64,000 bases of DNA from Polytrichum commune (GCA_950295325.1 OX485808.1:1304501-1368500), one strand, 5' to 3'. Positions 23,466 through 35,180 are shown, counted from the stretch's first letter. The notes: generated from the letters alone by a model not told the origin. A program made the numbers and translations.

Positions 23466-24786
23466 CTTACCTTAGATGCATTGCTAGCACCTATTACCCA
23501 TGGAGGTGGGGGGGGGGGGGTTGTATGTGTGAATTACATGATGATTTGTATGAAAATTTAACAAGTATTGAAATGATATTCTTTGAGTGTATAATACTAG
23601 CCATACTCAACACATGTCTTAATTCATCTTATTCTAGTTGTAAGCCGTTTTCTTTTTTCAAGCCTTCCCTCAGGCCTTTAATGGCATTATCCTAAATTGC
23701 TTCTTTGATTTTGCTAAGAGGAAGTGAAAACAAAGTCACATGCCCATCAAATGTGACAATGTTGATTGGATATATGTGATATGTATTTAAGTTTGGGTCA
23801 TTTACACAACGTCAAAATGTCCCTATAATTATTTTACATATTGCATCATCTACATACCAATAGGTATATGCATATGATAAATGGACTAATTTCACATTTT
23901 GATCACTTTTGACACTTCTAGCTAAGAAGTATGGGCCCCTGTTAATGATTCAATTACTACATAGAAATGAGATGTGACACGGATGGAAGGTAAGGTGAGC
24001 TACAATAAGGGTGCACATGAAACACTTAGTATGATGAAAACATCAAGTTTATCGTTGTCTACCACTGCAAAGTATACAAGCTTGTGAATACACAATACAT
24101 GGAGTCCTCTTCAAATTGTTAACTATCCAATTTGAGACGATAAACATCCAAGAGCTTCTCTAATGGCCTATCATTCACAACCTTCTCCTATCTTACGTGA
24201 GACCCTCTTAAAGGTAAATCAAAGCAACCCTAAAGGTAAAAACTCCTTTTCTACGGTAAGTATAAACTTTGGTTAACCCCCCCCCCCCAATGTACAACAC
24301 CTTCACACTCATACTAAGACTCATGGGCCTAAATAGACACTTTTAGTTCTACACTTACTTTTCATAGGACATCAAACATACGATTGGAACACGTGATTGT
24401 TTGAAATCACAAAAATACATAACATTGCTAAACCTCATGTTTCCTCACCCTTTCTAAATAAAAGAGATGCCATGTCCCATGAGAACTTAACAATAACGTA
24501 GGGCTTAGCAATGTTACGTAATATATACACATAAGGAAACATTAGAAAAGGGAATTCACCTTTACGAAGCCAAGCACCCCTTAGTATGTGTGTCACCATT
24601 ATTTGACATGGGGGATGGGGATTTTAAAGTCACATGGCCACTAGTTCATCAGCAGCATCACGTTGTATGGCCAATCATGGGGCACTCAATCGGCTGATAC
24701 CGAATTATGTGAGCACAATGATTCAAGTGTTGGGGTGATCTCCGAATATGCCAACCACATAACCCTTGTAGCATATGCTTCACAAT

Positions 24787-24822
24787 ACCTACCTACCTAC
24801 CTACCCACCCACCTACCTACCT
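24787..24822 (+). repeat. (TACC)n microsatellite
   Basis: About nine near-perfect TACC units with two CACC variants. The complementary (GTAG)n run stands at 25981-26018, in inverted orientation and outside the other end of the pogo-like element at 24850-25947. Confidence 0.85.
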
Positions 24823-24849
24823 AATCCCCCTACGGACCTCCTTGCCGTA

Positions 24850-25947
24850 TTGTTCTCCCTCTTTAGTAATGACACGTTTGGGAAACACACAAAAGAGTCG
24901 TATTATCGAGGTGTCGTCTTCTCATGAATATGACAAATGGCGTAAAGTTGTCGTATTGTTGAGGGAATACGAAAACATGCGTACTATGAGCTTTAAAATA
25001 TATATACAATGAGTTTAGTGATATAGATGGTGTGAAATAATAACTTATAACTTCAAACAAATACAAATGTTCTCAAAGAACTCTTGGAACAGGAGTCCCA
25101 AGATCTCTGGTGTTGCCTACTCAAGTTAGCGACTGTTGTCTTGTGTATATTCCCTGCTGGCTTTTGAGAACTGATAGCTTCATTAACACTGAAATGTAGA
25201 GAGTTATCTAATAAGAAGCTAGACAACAATGATGCGTGACGTTTAACATCATTATGATTTATTGTAGGTGGAGCAACATCGTCCACATTTATTGAGTTTA
25301 AATCAATATTAAGATCAAAGTCTTGTGCATAATTGATTCCCAAAGCAGCATCCACCAACTCCTTAGTACTCGATTTCTAGCTCGGTAATTTCTTCCCCTT
25401 CCATCTAAATGTAAGTCTCGATTGCCATCTCATTGTCACCCAATTGCAACTTTGAAATCAGAGCACCAAATTCACTTGATTATTTTTGCACTGTATTCTT
25501 CTCCCTTTCATCAACCAAGGCAAAATCAACATTCCATGTTGCAGGTGATATACACGCCATCCTCCAACAATTCATGCAAAAGAGTGCACATGATATTGAT
25601 GATAATTTATAACCATGAGTACAAGGCAACATACTAGGCAGGAGGCCACGCTAACCCTAACCATGTCCATTCTACACTGATAACCCTAGTTCTCGTTACA
25701 TTTCCAATGATAAGTGGAGTTCCCAAGTAGTTCTCAAGTGAAAATGGATGTGCATAACATAGATGAAAGGAATTTTAGCATTAACTATCTCTTTAATATG
25801 ACAAAATGGAGATTCTAAATGTTGCATTCTTGAGTGTCACAGTCGTATAAAAGAGGGAGCTTTGAACTAAAAAGTTTGGTCTCGCAAAAATGTGTCCTAA
25901 TATCGAGGGTGTCATATAAACGAGTGTTGTATGACGAGGTTAGACTA
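24850..25947 (-). mobile_element. Pogo-like DNA transposon, internally deleted copy
   Basis: The left edge TTGTTCTCCCTCTTTAGTAA then GACACGTTTGG matches the 3' terminus of the longer element at 55238-57280 (as complement). The right edge, read on the - strand, TAGTCTAACCTCG matches its 5' terminus. TA stands on both sides (24848-24849 and 25948-25949), the target duplication of Tc1/mariner-pogo elements. It is 1,098 bp and keeps only the transposase C-terminal tail, so it would depend on another source for movement. Confidence 0.8.
25053..25358 (-). pseudogene. Pogo-like transposase C-terminal remnant
   Basis: The 101-codon ORF shares the order of features seen at the end of the 55-57 kb transposase remnant: an acidic DLNIDLN block (DLNEEP in the other copy), then HASLLSSFLL (YAQLLSNFAM), then LHFSVNEA, then a basic NLSRQHQR stretch (NINRHHLK). 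No DDE catalytic segment is present. It is a truncated relic inside the deleted element, not a working gene. Confidence 0.7.
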
Positions 25948-25980
25948 TAACATGTGGCACCTATAAGCGCACACGCACAA

Positions 25981-26020
25981 GTAGGTAGGTAGGTAGGTAA
26001 GTGGCTAGGTTGGTAGGTAC
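25981..26020 (+). repeat. (GTAG)n microsatellite
   Basis: About five perfect GTAG units followed by interrupted ones, the inverse complement of the (TACC)n run at 24787. Confidence 0.8.
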
Positions 26021-26058
26021 GATGGACACTGGGCCCAACAACTCAACCAAGGAACAAC

Positions 26059-26236
26059 ATAACACTATTAAGCAGTGTGCATTTGTTCATATGAGCCCTA
26101 AGAATATAACCATGGGATGCCCCAACCTAGTGTAGATTCATAGTTAATCTAAGCTCTCTTTCTACTAGGTTGGGGAATCCTAAGGTTATATTCTAAGGGC
26201 CCACATGGATGAACACACATTGCTTAATAATGTTAT
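26059..26236. mobile_element. 178-bp fold-back element
   Basis: The first 72 bases (ATAACACTATTAAGCAGTGT ... CCCCAACCTAGT) are repeated as an inverted complement in the last 72 (ACTAGGTTGGGGAATCC ... GCTTAATAATGTTAT) with few mismatches. Only about 34 bp lie between the arms. Non-coding. Confidence 0.8.
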
Positions 26237-26689
26237 CAATATTCTTAATAAGGCTCACAAGTTTAATTTCAAAGCTCAAAGGGAAAGAAGTTGCTAACTA
26301 GTGAGGTTTATGGTTCTTTAGTGGTTCGTTTTCTTAATCGGACACCTATGTTTGATTGGTACGTGGTTTGGTGAGGTTCAAATTAAAGCGCAAACATCGT
26401 GAACACACATGTTTTACTACTCCAAGTTTGGACTATGTCTTCAAATATCTTAAATTAACTACTCTACACCTGACAGTGAACACAACTGGGAGGGCCTAAG
26501 TATTCAGTTTAGGAATAGACAAACACGCACTTCAGATCATCATAATTAAATAAGGGGGGGTCTGATTCTCAATCCAGTTTTCACAGATGTTTCATCGTAG
26601 ATTTGCTAATGCAACACGAGTCTTGTTGTGTGAGTCTAACCAATAGAAACTGGAGAGCATGAAAAAAAAAACCAAATTATGTTATTAGG

Positions 26690-27010
26690 TTCATTTACCA
26701 CATTCTCCAACTTTTACCGACTATATTTACATAACAAAGCTCTAGTTGCATTAGCAAATCTATAAATGAAAGCATGAAACAAAAATCGGATTGAAGATTG
26801 GCTCTCACTTTAAATAAGGTGTTCAGAAGTGCATGTTTGTTGATTCCTTCATTAAATACATAGGTCCTCTCAATCATGCTCAATACCGAGCATAGAGTAG
26901 TGAATAAAACTTGAAAATGTAGTTCATTGTCTATTAAGATGTGCTTGTATGGTGTTTGTTCTTTATTCCTCGCGGAACTACACACCAATCAAACATAGGT
27001 GTTCGAGGAA
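26690..27010 (+). repeat. R1 repeat subtype with TTTACCA start, copy 3
   Basis: Alignable with 41395-41690: TAACAAAGCTCTAGTTGCAT, AAGTGCATGTTTGTTGATTC, CCTCTCAATCATGCTC, TGTAGTTCATTGTCTATTAA and ATCAAACATAGGTGT. It shares the AGTCCAATCTC and ATAGGTGT landmarks of R1. The 97-codon - strand ORF here is matched by repeat sequence in the other copy, so it is not a gene. Confidence 0.6.
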
Positions 27011-27114
27011 TAAAAATAATTGAGTAACACTTGCATACCCTAATCTCAAAGGCTCACAAGTTTCATTTTAAAGGTCAAAGGGAACAAAGTTGCTCACAAG
27101 TAAGGTAAGCGGGC

Positions 27115-27400
27115 CTTAAGCGGACATTTTTATCTTTGCACCCATTTCTCATAGGATATCAAACATGCCATTAGTGCAAGATTCTTTGAGTTCTTAAATG
27201 ATCATATAGTTCTCTCCAATGATGTTGACTAATGTGTTTAGAATGGTTAACACATTTTGAGCATGCACTCCAATCTTTTATAACACCTATTTTTTGGGTG
27301 TTTGTGTTTAGATTTACATCCAACCATATAACAACCAAATATAGGTGTTTGTTTAAGACCAAACATTGAATTAGGCACATCCACTTTAGTGACACTCATG
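27115..27400 (+). repeat. R1 repeat, copy 4
   Basis: Landmarks: TTTGCACCCATTTCTCATAG, GATATCAAACATGCCATTAG, GTTCTCTCCAATGATGTTGA, TTTGAGCATGCACTCCAATC and AATATAGGTGTTTG. This copy lacks the long C-run. Confidence 0.65.
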
Positions 27401-27569
27401 AGTGATATTTGGGGACCTTAGTGTAAGTAAGTTGCGTTGGTTTTGAGGCTTTTCATATTTCTTTTCATGGTGATTTATGAATAAGGTATGCATGTCTACA
27501 AATGAAAACTTTCAATTTTGCACCCACGTCTCATAGGGTACCAAACAAGAAATCAAGGTAGTTTGGCCT

Positions 27570-27915
27570 TAAATGGACACTTTTAGCTTGGCACCCACTT
27601 CTCGTAGGACATGAAACATGTAGTTAGTGTGTGATGATTAGCAATTTTAGCGAATCCAAATCATGTCCATAGCTTCATGATTTATGGAGCTCAAATGAAT
27701 ATCTTAATCAATGTTGAAGAGAAGATTCTAATGTCAGATACTACGTTCTCTTGCTTACGTTGGTTAGTGAGTCTAGAATGGTTCATAAATTATGAACTCG
27801 TGGTCCAATCTCTTTTACACACATGCTTTTTGGTGTCCTTGCATCCACACCCAATTATAAGTGGACCTAATTTTGTTACCCACCTTAAAGAGACACCCAT
27901 ATTTGAGTATTGTAT
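27570..27915 (+). repeat. R1 repeat, copy 5
   Basis: Begins ACACTTTTAGCTTGGCACCC then TCTCGTAGGACATGAAACAT. Continues with GGAGCTCAAATGAATATC, GAGTCTAGAATGGTTCATAA and GTCCAATCTCTTTTACACAC. Immediately followed by inverted copies, so 27.57-28.85 kb is a large inverted-repeat cluster. Confidence 0.65.
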
Positions 27916-28115
27916 GCTTTAAGTGTGGATCTAAGAAAGGACACCAACAAGGCATCACGTGCTCAAAAGAGATTGGACTGTGTGCTAAGTATTTGTGAAC
28001 CATTCGAGGCTCAATAGTCACCATTGTGTGTGTGTGTGTGGGGGGAGGGGAGGGGGGGGGGGGGCGGGGGAAGACTATATGATATTTTAATATCTCAAAA
28101 TACTCACGTTGACAA
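27880..28115 (-). repeat. R1 repeat, copy 6 (inverted), with a G-run
   Basis: On the - strand it reads through TATTGAGCCTCGAATGGTTC and GTCCAATCTCTTTTGAGCAC. The R1 homopolymer site has become (TG)n plus a mixed G-run at 28026-28070. The 187-codon - strand ORF at 27815-28378 spans copies 5 to 7 and is repeat-derived. Confidence 0.65.
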
Positions 28116-28199
28116 TAGATTAGATAGTCATAAGAGCTCCAAAAACTACGAGGAAAATGGCTATCTGCACGATTTGGATTTGCTAACCCTATACAATTA

Positions 28200-28470
28200 C
28201 TTTTCTTATTGGGATACTTATATTTGAGTGGTATATGCTTAGGTGTGGCTCCAAGTACGGAAAAAAACATGTGTATACAAGAGATCGGACTATGTGCTCG
28301 AAATATAACAACCATTCTAGGCTTAATAGCCAACCATGTGTATATATATATTGGGGGGGGGGGGACCAATATGACCATTTACGGAGCACATGAATCTTCA
28401 ACTTAATTATGATGAACGTATTCATATCAACTCCAAAACTTATGAGAAGAGTGGCTACAACCTCGATTTG
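28200..28470 (-). repeat. R1 repeat, copy 7 (inverted)
   Basis: On the - strand the landmarks TTAAGCCTAGAATGGTTGTT, GTCCGATCTCTTGTATACAC and ACCACTCAAATATAAGTATC appear. A G12 run at 28352-28363 sits at the R1 homopolymer site. Confidence 0.65.
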
Positions 28471-28499
28471 TATTTGCTAATCAGTTCATACTAATCATG

Positions 28500-28855
28500 T
28501 GTTTCATATCCTAGGAGACATGCGCTCATTGGAAAAAGTAGCCATTGAATAAACTCATCTACCTTAATCATCTCACACTAATTGTGATGTGTTTCATATC
28601 CTAAGGCATATGTGCCTAAGTCGGTCTATGGTCTTAAACAAACACCTACATTTGAGTGTTGTAAAACCGGACGCAAATCTAAGAAGAGACACCAAAAAGA
28701 CACATCTTGAAAAGAGATTGGAGTGCATGACACTCAAAATCAACCAACCATTCTAGACGCAATAGTAGGCATAATTGGGGAGAGCTATGCAATCCTTTAA
28801 TAACTCAGAGAATCTTCACTTTGCCAACGAATGGGATATTCATACGGGCCCCAAA
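28500..28855 (-). repeat. R1 repeat, copy 8 (inverted)
   Basis: On the - strand: CATTCGTTGGCAAAGTGAAG, TGCGTCTAGAATGGTTGGTT, TGCACTCCAATCTCTTTTCA and ACACTCAAATGTAGGTGT. It completes the inverted cluster that begins at 27570. Confidence 0.6.
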
Positions 28856-28913
28856 CATTAGAAGGGAGAGTGACTACAGGCTCGATTTGGACACGTTAAC
28901 AATCTCGCACCAA

Positions 28914-29185
28914 GGGTGAGATTCCATGTATGTTACTCGCCCACTAGACTCTAACTGGGAACAAGGACAAATGTAGATGAGGTCTAGTGGGGTAGTGTTT
29001 GTACGTGCCAACCAACTGTTGTTATTATGAGTGTTCAGTGGGTGCATGGAAGCCTTGTGGCCCAAGATCACAACCCTCCACATTCTACTAAGCAACCGGA
29101 TCGTGGTTGGTTGGTTGCTTTTATTATCTTCATGAGAACACATCCAACCTACTATGACCTAGAATCTAGTGCCAGGTGAACAACG
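28914..29185. mobile_element. GGGTGAG-type Harbinger-like MITE, diverged
   Basis: The left end GGGTGAGATTCCATGTATGT then CTCGCCCACTAGACTCTA matches the TIR of the well-preserved copy at 48813-49191. The right end is worn (GACCTAGAATCTAGTGCCAG). Internal words GTGGGTGCATGGAAGCCTTG and CCCTCCACATTCT are shared with the other copy. Confidence 0.6.
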
Positions 29186-29399
29186 AACATGGAAACTAAC
29201 GGTAATTGTGACGTGTTTTCATATCCTATGAGAAGTGGATGCAGAGAGAAAAGTGTCCATTTAAGACCCGCTGACGTTAGCACGACAAGTGGGTGTGGAG
29301 ATTTACATAGAAGTGACCATTAAAGGCACACTTACCTTACCTATTTTAAGCCAAGTTGCCATGGTCTTGAGGCTTTAGAGATTTCTTATTATGGCAGAT

Positions 29400-31000
29400 T
29401 AAAGTTATGACTCCATAGATTGAAGGACAAGGATGCATTATTGGTCGCAGGACGGTAGGTCGCAGGTAAGCAAGCAAGTGGTCACAGACAACTCCCTCAT
29501 GTTATGTCGACATTTGTCCGCAGAAATTATTCCTGAATCCTGTCTGTCCAACCTCAAATGGTGGGTACTACTTACTGCGCTCACAATTACATGCTCGCAT
29601 CATTCTTCAAATTCCTGCCTTTCCACACAATTATGTTGCTGTCTTGTCTGTTGACGCCATTGATTAATGCCTGTCTTTGGCTTGCCACACATTGATAGCC
29701 ACTTGGACGTCCCGGCCTTTCCAATTCAGAGGCTAAAGCTTTGAATGGATCCACATTGCAGAGTTGTGTTCTAGAGAGACGGGGATGCATCACTGAAGCC
29801 AAGTAGCCCCAATTGTGAGATTCCTAGTGAGAGAGTTGCGACCATCCTCAACATCTTCACAGAGATTTGTTGGTTCTGCCTTAGGCAGGGTAATTTATAT
29901 TAGGGGCGGATGGAGCTCTAGTGCAAACAGGTGGAGACGCCGACGGACTCTTAAAAGGTGAATCTGATTTCCACCATCATAAGTACAAATAGTCGGTTTT
30001 TAGGCTTCATATGCTGTTATTTGTCATTGCAATGTTGAGCTAGCACCTGCCACTGGGAGTTACAAAGAACAAGAAGAGATGAAGATGCGCTTCTTGTATG
30101 ATCTGAGTAGAAACTTGGGGTATAGTTAGACTCTTAGTTCTTGATGCCTTTGGGTAACCTGCGCATATTGGTTGAAAACTGAACATCTTCCTCGTCTTCT
30201 TACCTGCCGTCCGTCCCCCAGGCGGGTTCAATTTCGGATTCAAACAAACGATTCAAGGTATAGAGCTTGTTAAAAACTGCTAGATTAAGCATGTCAACAT
30301 GGTCGATCCTCGCTGAAATTAAATAGTAGGCCAAGTAGCAATGAGAATCCGCTCTCGCTGAAGATTTTTGGGCTAGAAGCAAGAGAAGAATTCTGTAGTA
30401 GAGACAGGCATCACTGAAGCCGCCCCAATAGTAAGATTCCTATCGAAGGTTCGACCGTGCCTTAGAGTTACCGATTCCAACTACATTCAAGATCCTTGGA
30501 GTTCGTAACAAATCCAATATCGTTTACATTTTCTCTGAAATGTGCGGTAATAAGATTAGATTCGATCAGTGCACATTGATCTAGTTTCAAACCTAATTTC
30601 ACCGTTTACATGTTTGAGCTACCCATAGAAACACAAATTTCATTTCATCAATTCAGCCATCGTTTGCTCACCAATTCAGGTCCAATCAATGTACGATATT
30701 ATCGGCTGTTCGTCAAACACTTTTTCCTCAGCTTCCAGAAGAGGATTAAGTTAGATTCACTGCAGGAAATCAAATTTCAAGAGTCGTAAATCAACAATCA
30801 TGGACACCAATTCTAGTAGCACAAATAACAACAAGAGGATTTAAGACCGGTAGAGGCAGCAGTAGTAAATCTCGACGCGTTGAAACTCTGGTTCACATGA
30901 CTAAATAGCTTCTGATCCTCCTTCGCACCTATGGTACCTAGCTGCCTAGGTAGTCTTTCCACCAAATCGTGTCTGTAGCCATTTTCCTCATCAATTTTGG
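29400..31000. other. Intergenic with a dispersed ~50-bp duplication; no supported gene
   Basis: Base composition is less AT-rich than the repeat fields. The phrase GCATCACTGAAGCCAAGTAG, CCCCAATTGTGAGATTCCTA at 29787 recurs as GCATCACTGAAGCCGCCCCA, ATAGTAAGATTCCTATCGA at 30407, about 620 bp on. A - strand frame at 30200-30382 ends in GGCAG|GTAAG, a good donor context, but I find no partner exon and recognise no family. It could be an unrecognised gene or a decayed one. Confidence 0.35.
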
Positions 31001-31215
31001 GAGCTCATTATCTGGAAATCTCATTTCATCATCAAAGTGAGAATTTCCAAGCTCATTAAATGGTCACATAGGTCCCCCACAATCATGTTGACTATGACCC
31101 GCATTTATTTATATATTTTGAGCACGTAGTCCAATCTCTTTTAAACACACGATGCCTTTTTGGTATCCGATCGTGCATCCTCACGTCTTAACCACACACC
31201 ACTCACATACAGCTA
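31000..31215 (+). repeat. R1 repeat, copy 9
   Basis: GGGAGCTCATTATCTGGAAA, CATCAAAGTGAGAATTTCCA, TCCCCCACAATCATGTTGAC, TTTTGAGCACGTAGTCCAAT and CTTTTTGGTATCCG follow the R1 order. A weaker piece of the same family is seen at 31590-31735 (ATGTTGACTATTGAACCTAG). Confidence 0.65.
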
Positions 31216-32639
31216 TCCGATTAGCAAAAAGTGAGCATTAACAGCCTGCTTACTTATACATGGACTGCGAGTGAGGATTTTCTACATGCGCAGTTCAATT
31301 TCCCATTGCACAGCCACAGCGGCTTCCGATTGTTGGGGTTCTTACTCGCTTTTTTCCTCCCATTGCAGGTGTGTCCACTTGCAACCAGTGGGGAGGGTGA
31401 CCAACCGGCTCTGTAAATAAAGGTGAGTCTCTGGCATGGTATAGACTAAGTTGTGGTTCAAAATGCTCCAACACTTTGTAAGTGGAGACTTCTTTGTGGG
31501 ACATCTTCAATTCTCAGATTTTTGAGGTACTTGCAAAATTTGGGTAGAGGAGATAGCAAAAAATCCAATATTAATGTTGGTTTGTTTTAAGATTTCGAGC
31601 TCATTTGCATGGTCATACATGTCTCCCTTTCCTCAACGTTATGTTGACTATTGAACCTAGAATGGTTAATAATTCGATTTCTTTTGAACACATCATGTAT
31701 TTATGGTGTGTGTTCGAGTGACTGATTTCGTTTTAGAAGGTCGAAAGGCAATACAGGTGCCGGTATCTTGATTATTCTTGAGATTTTCAACCCGAGGACC
31801 ATGTTTGAAAAGAATAACCTCATGTTGCAGAGACCCACCGAACAAACCGTGTTGCATGAATAATGTTATGTTCCCAAAGTTTGGGTGAGTTTTCAGTTAT
31901 CTTTGTTGACCAGGTCAATGTGACCCGTGATTGGGTGGGAAAATATGTGATCACGATGAAGGTAATATAGTGCCCCAATTTATTTCACCCAACCTTGGTA
32001 TTGGGTTTGACGGGATCCAAGGTCGATGCCCAAATGAAGGAAGGTTTTAAGGGTTATGGCCTATTATATGCTGGACATTGGTTTTTGTAAATTGATTGGT
32101 AGAACCTAGGTGTGTCCTCCGCAATAAGGGTTGAAATGTGACAATATTATTTCCAGTTTGAACGACACTACATATTAGGTCTACTATGGACCACACTAGA
32201 TAATTTTGAACACCCACACTAAAATTTCTTGAGTGGATAAGTCATGTAGATATCTCCCACTTTCCTTGCATTGTATTGGTACCGCACTACACATACACTA
32301 ACATGTAGTGTGGGATATAGCATGGACCACCCTTGTTTTCCACCCATGTTAAAACCAATCACAATGTCATATACCTAATCCTCGATTTCGTTTCGCCTAC
32401 AATAATTTGAAGATACATTATGGATAGAAATCATATGTGCAACAATATACATATATAGATTGTTCTCTACAACCAGTCATCCACCTATACTTAATAAAGC
32501 ATTTGGTGTAGTGTCCATTAAGGATCACGTAGTTTGGGGCTTGCTACCAAAAATATTCTCGGCATCTAACTTTGGGCCCTGGTATAGCTCACGTGCATAG
32601 GGTACCTTAAGCCATGCGCCTCCCGGTTCCCTCGAGGTT

Positions 32640-33130
32640 CCCAATGGAGTTCCCATTGGCGCATCGTGAGGCCAGGCGTGAAGGGAATCCTGGATCGACG
32701 GCCCTCACTGCGCCCCGTTCCGCTGCCATTATTCGCGTTCTAATGGCATTCTCTGTGGCGTTCCCACGAGGAGTTCATGCGGCCAGATGTGAAGAGGGGC
32801 TTTAGATGGACGGACGAGAGTAAGGTTCCCAAAGGAGTCCTCGATGAGGGAACCTCGACTCTCTCGGAGAGGCCCTTGCTGGGTTTCATGTTCCCAGTGG
32901 TGTATCGTGGGGCCAAGGGTGAAGGAACCCCAGATCGACGGTCCTCACTGCGCCCCGTTCCCTTGTCATTATTCGTGTTATAATGGCATTATCTGGGGTG
33001 TTCCCACGAGAAGATCGTGCGGCGAGATATGAGGTGGACCTTCGATCGACGGATGAGAGTAGGGTTCCCAAAGGCGTTCCCTCGGAGGGAACTTCGTCTC
33101 CCTCCCTCCCCCAGGGGCTCTGGCTCCGCA
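32640..33130. repeat. GC-rich tandem duplication (~240 bp x2) upstream of the acidic-protein gene
   Basis: Unit 1 begins TTCCCATTGGCGCATCGTGA near 32650; unit 2 begins TTCCCAGTGGTGTATCGTGG at 32891. Both contain CCTCACTGCGCCCCGTTCC, a GGCATT(A/C)TCTG block, TCCCACGAG and GGTTCCCAAAGG at matching offsets of about 240. GC content is clearly higher than in the neighbourhood. Position suggests a promoter or CpG-rich region for the gene at 35181, but a GC-rich repeat element is equally possible. Confidence 0.75.
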
Positions 33131-34593
33131 CACGACACTACATAACTTAGATGCAACGTTAAATTTGGCCATGGTGATATCTCCGCCATAGCCATCGCCA
33201 TTTGCATTTCTCCTTCTGTAACGAGCATCCTAGCGCTTTTGCAAAGCATCGAGTGTACGATACCGTGATCGCACGTTCGCATTGCCTGGATCTCTCTGTG
33301 TGATGTGTTGTGGTTTCTTTGATTCTTCTTTTTCGGAGAATAATTGGACGGGAATCAGTTAGCGGCGAGTTCTCGTGAACATGTGGTTAGGGTGAGCTTG
33401 TGCCTGTGCGGGGCTGTGGACTTCTACGGCGAGTATTGGATGATTCGAGAACTCCGCTCGTTAAGAGTCGTTTGAAATTTGCTTTTCGTCTTGGGATGCG
33501 GAGTTGAGTTTCTTTTCGCTCTCGTTAGAACTTGTTCCCGCAGCCTCCTGCACAGGTGCCTCAGTTGTGTACATATATATTGCGGTAGAGAGAATTAGCG
33601 CGCGCCTTCAGATTGTGGAAATCCATTTCTATTGTTTCATGTGCATTTTTGGAACTAGCGGCCAAGGTTTGTTGTTGATATTGTAGTTTGAAGAAAGCGC
33701 TCCTCCAACGAGTGTCGTGGTTCCAGGTTTCATAGGCTCGGATCCGCAATTCTTTTGTATATAGAACTCATATAGGATCAATTATGTTGTGAAGGACCTG
33801 TAAAGGGAAAAAAGGACCGAGTTCTTTTGCTGCATAAGTAAAAACATGAGAGATCTCACCTTCGTCATTCGTGCGTGTACATAATGCACCACTCATTTCG
33901 ATTGTAACTTAAATATTTGGAGGGGACATTTGGCCCCGCTTAAGGTATCTCTTTACTTTGCGGTTGTTTGTATGTATTCAATTGCTTTCCCTTGTGCGCT
34001 CGTTTTCTGATTACTGCTCCCGTATATTTTGTACCATTCTTTCGCATGTGCGATAAGATCGACGCCACTCCTGTAAATAACGCACTACGTGTGAAGACGT
34101 TGTTATATTCATCCCCCACAACCAAGGCCGGAAGTAAGTATAAGGAAGTGCACTTGTAATTTGGAGCCCCGGGAGGAGTTTGCACGTTCCGAGCTTCTTG
34201 AGTGCTACTTACGTTTGTGGTTCTCAGTGTGTTGTGTCTTCCGACAACCCGAGCAGGCATGCAAATACTGTGAGTGTTTTTTCATTTTATTTGTATTCTG
34301 TCGGCTACAGAGAGTTTAGTAACAATAGATCGGAGGTGGAGAAAGAACTGTTAGTCGAGGATGGAGGGACTTGTGAGGTTTAAACTTGCGAGACTGCACA
34401 TTTAGAGAAGCCTTATTAAATTCGCACGGATAAGTCTCAGTGTAGGCTTGGATAATCTGTAATAGATTAGACATGTATATAATTCTGAAAATTCCACAGT
34501 AGCAGATTCTGGTCAGTGTTCTGGAGGTTGGTTTGGTCTTGTCGTGTTCTACGAGGCGCGGGATACCTATTGGTGTGGAGTTAACGAGGCGGT

Positions 34594-35052
34594 AATCGCC
34601 ATGTCCATATTAAATAAGATAATTTAAACCTTTGAAAGCGCTCGAATCAATTGATTCAAAATCCTCCGTTGATGTGAATATGAACCTCCGGTACAATATT
34701 TTCGTATCTAATCTTGTAGTAACATGAGATGAAGTTCAATAGTGGACGTTTCCTTCATGTTTTCAGTCACACTCAAGCGCTCGAGGTGGCATCGTGTCTT
34801 CTTGTTCCTCGTTGCAAAACACGAGTCCTTAAGTGCCGTGTTTATATTAAATGAGATAACTTAAATCAAAAGCCTTCGAATCAATTGAAGTCAAGTTCGT
34901 TGATGTGAATATGAACGTCAATTACAATAATTTCGTATTTAAAAAGCAACATGAAATGAAGTTCAATAGTGGATGTTTTCTTCAGGCCCAGTCATTGCTC
35001 ATGCTCAAGCGCTCGAGGTGGCATAATGTCTTGTTCCTGATTGCAAAGCATT
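34594..35052 (+). repeat. Tandem duplication (~240 bp x2) in the 5' leader/intron
   Basis: 34594-34825 and 34838-35052 share TATTAAATAAGATAATTTAA versus TATTAAATGAGATAACTTAA, GTTGATGTGAATATGAAC, GAAGTTCAATAGTGGA and CTCAAGCGCTCGAGGTGGCA in the same order. The second copy ends just before the splice-acceptor-like TTTGTCTTTTCAG at 35051-35063. The pair probably lies within a 5'-UTR intron of the downstream gene. Confidence 0.8.
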
Positions 35053-35180
35053 TGTCTTTTCAGGAAGTTGACCACTTGTTCTGAATTTTGAACTACAACA
35101 ACGTTTGCAACCTGCTGCTTCTCCATCTTCCTTCTCACTACATTATCAGCCAGCCAGACAGAGCTTCCAAGGATATTGCA

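Noticed and set aside
26695..26988. 97-codon - strand ORF resembling another at 41438-41653
   Set aside because: The similarity is explained by two copies of the same dispersed repeat, not by a protein family.
27815..28378. 187-codon - strand ORF
   Set aside because: It crosses several head-to-head R1 repeat copies and a G-rich run; its Pro/His tract is the translated microsatellite. Repeat-derived.
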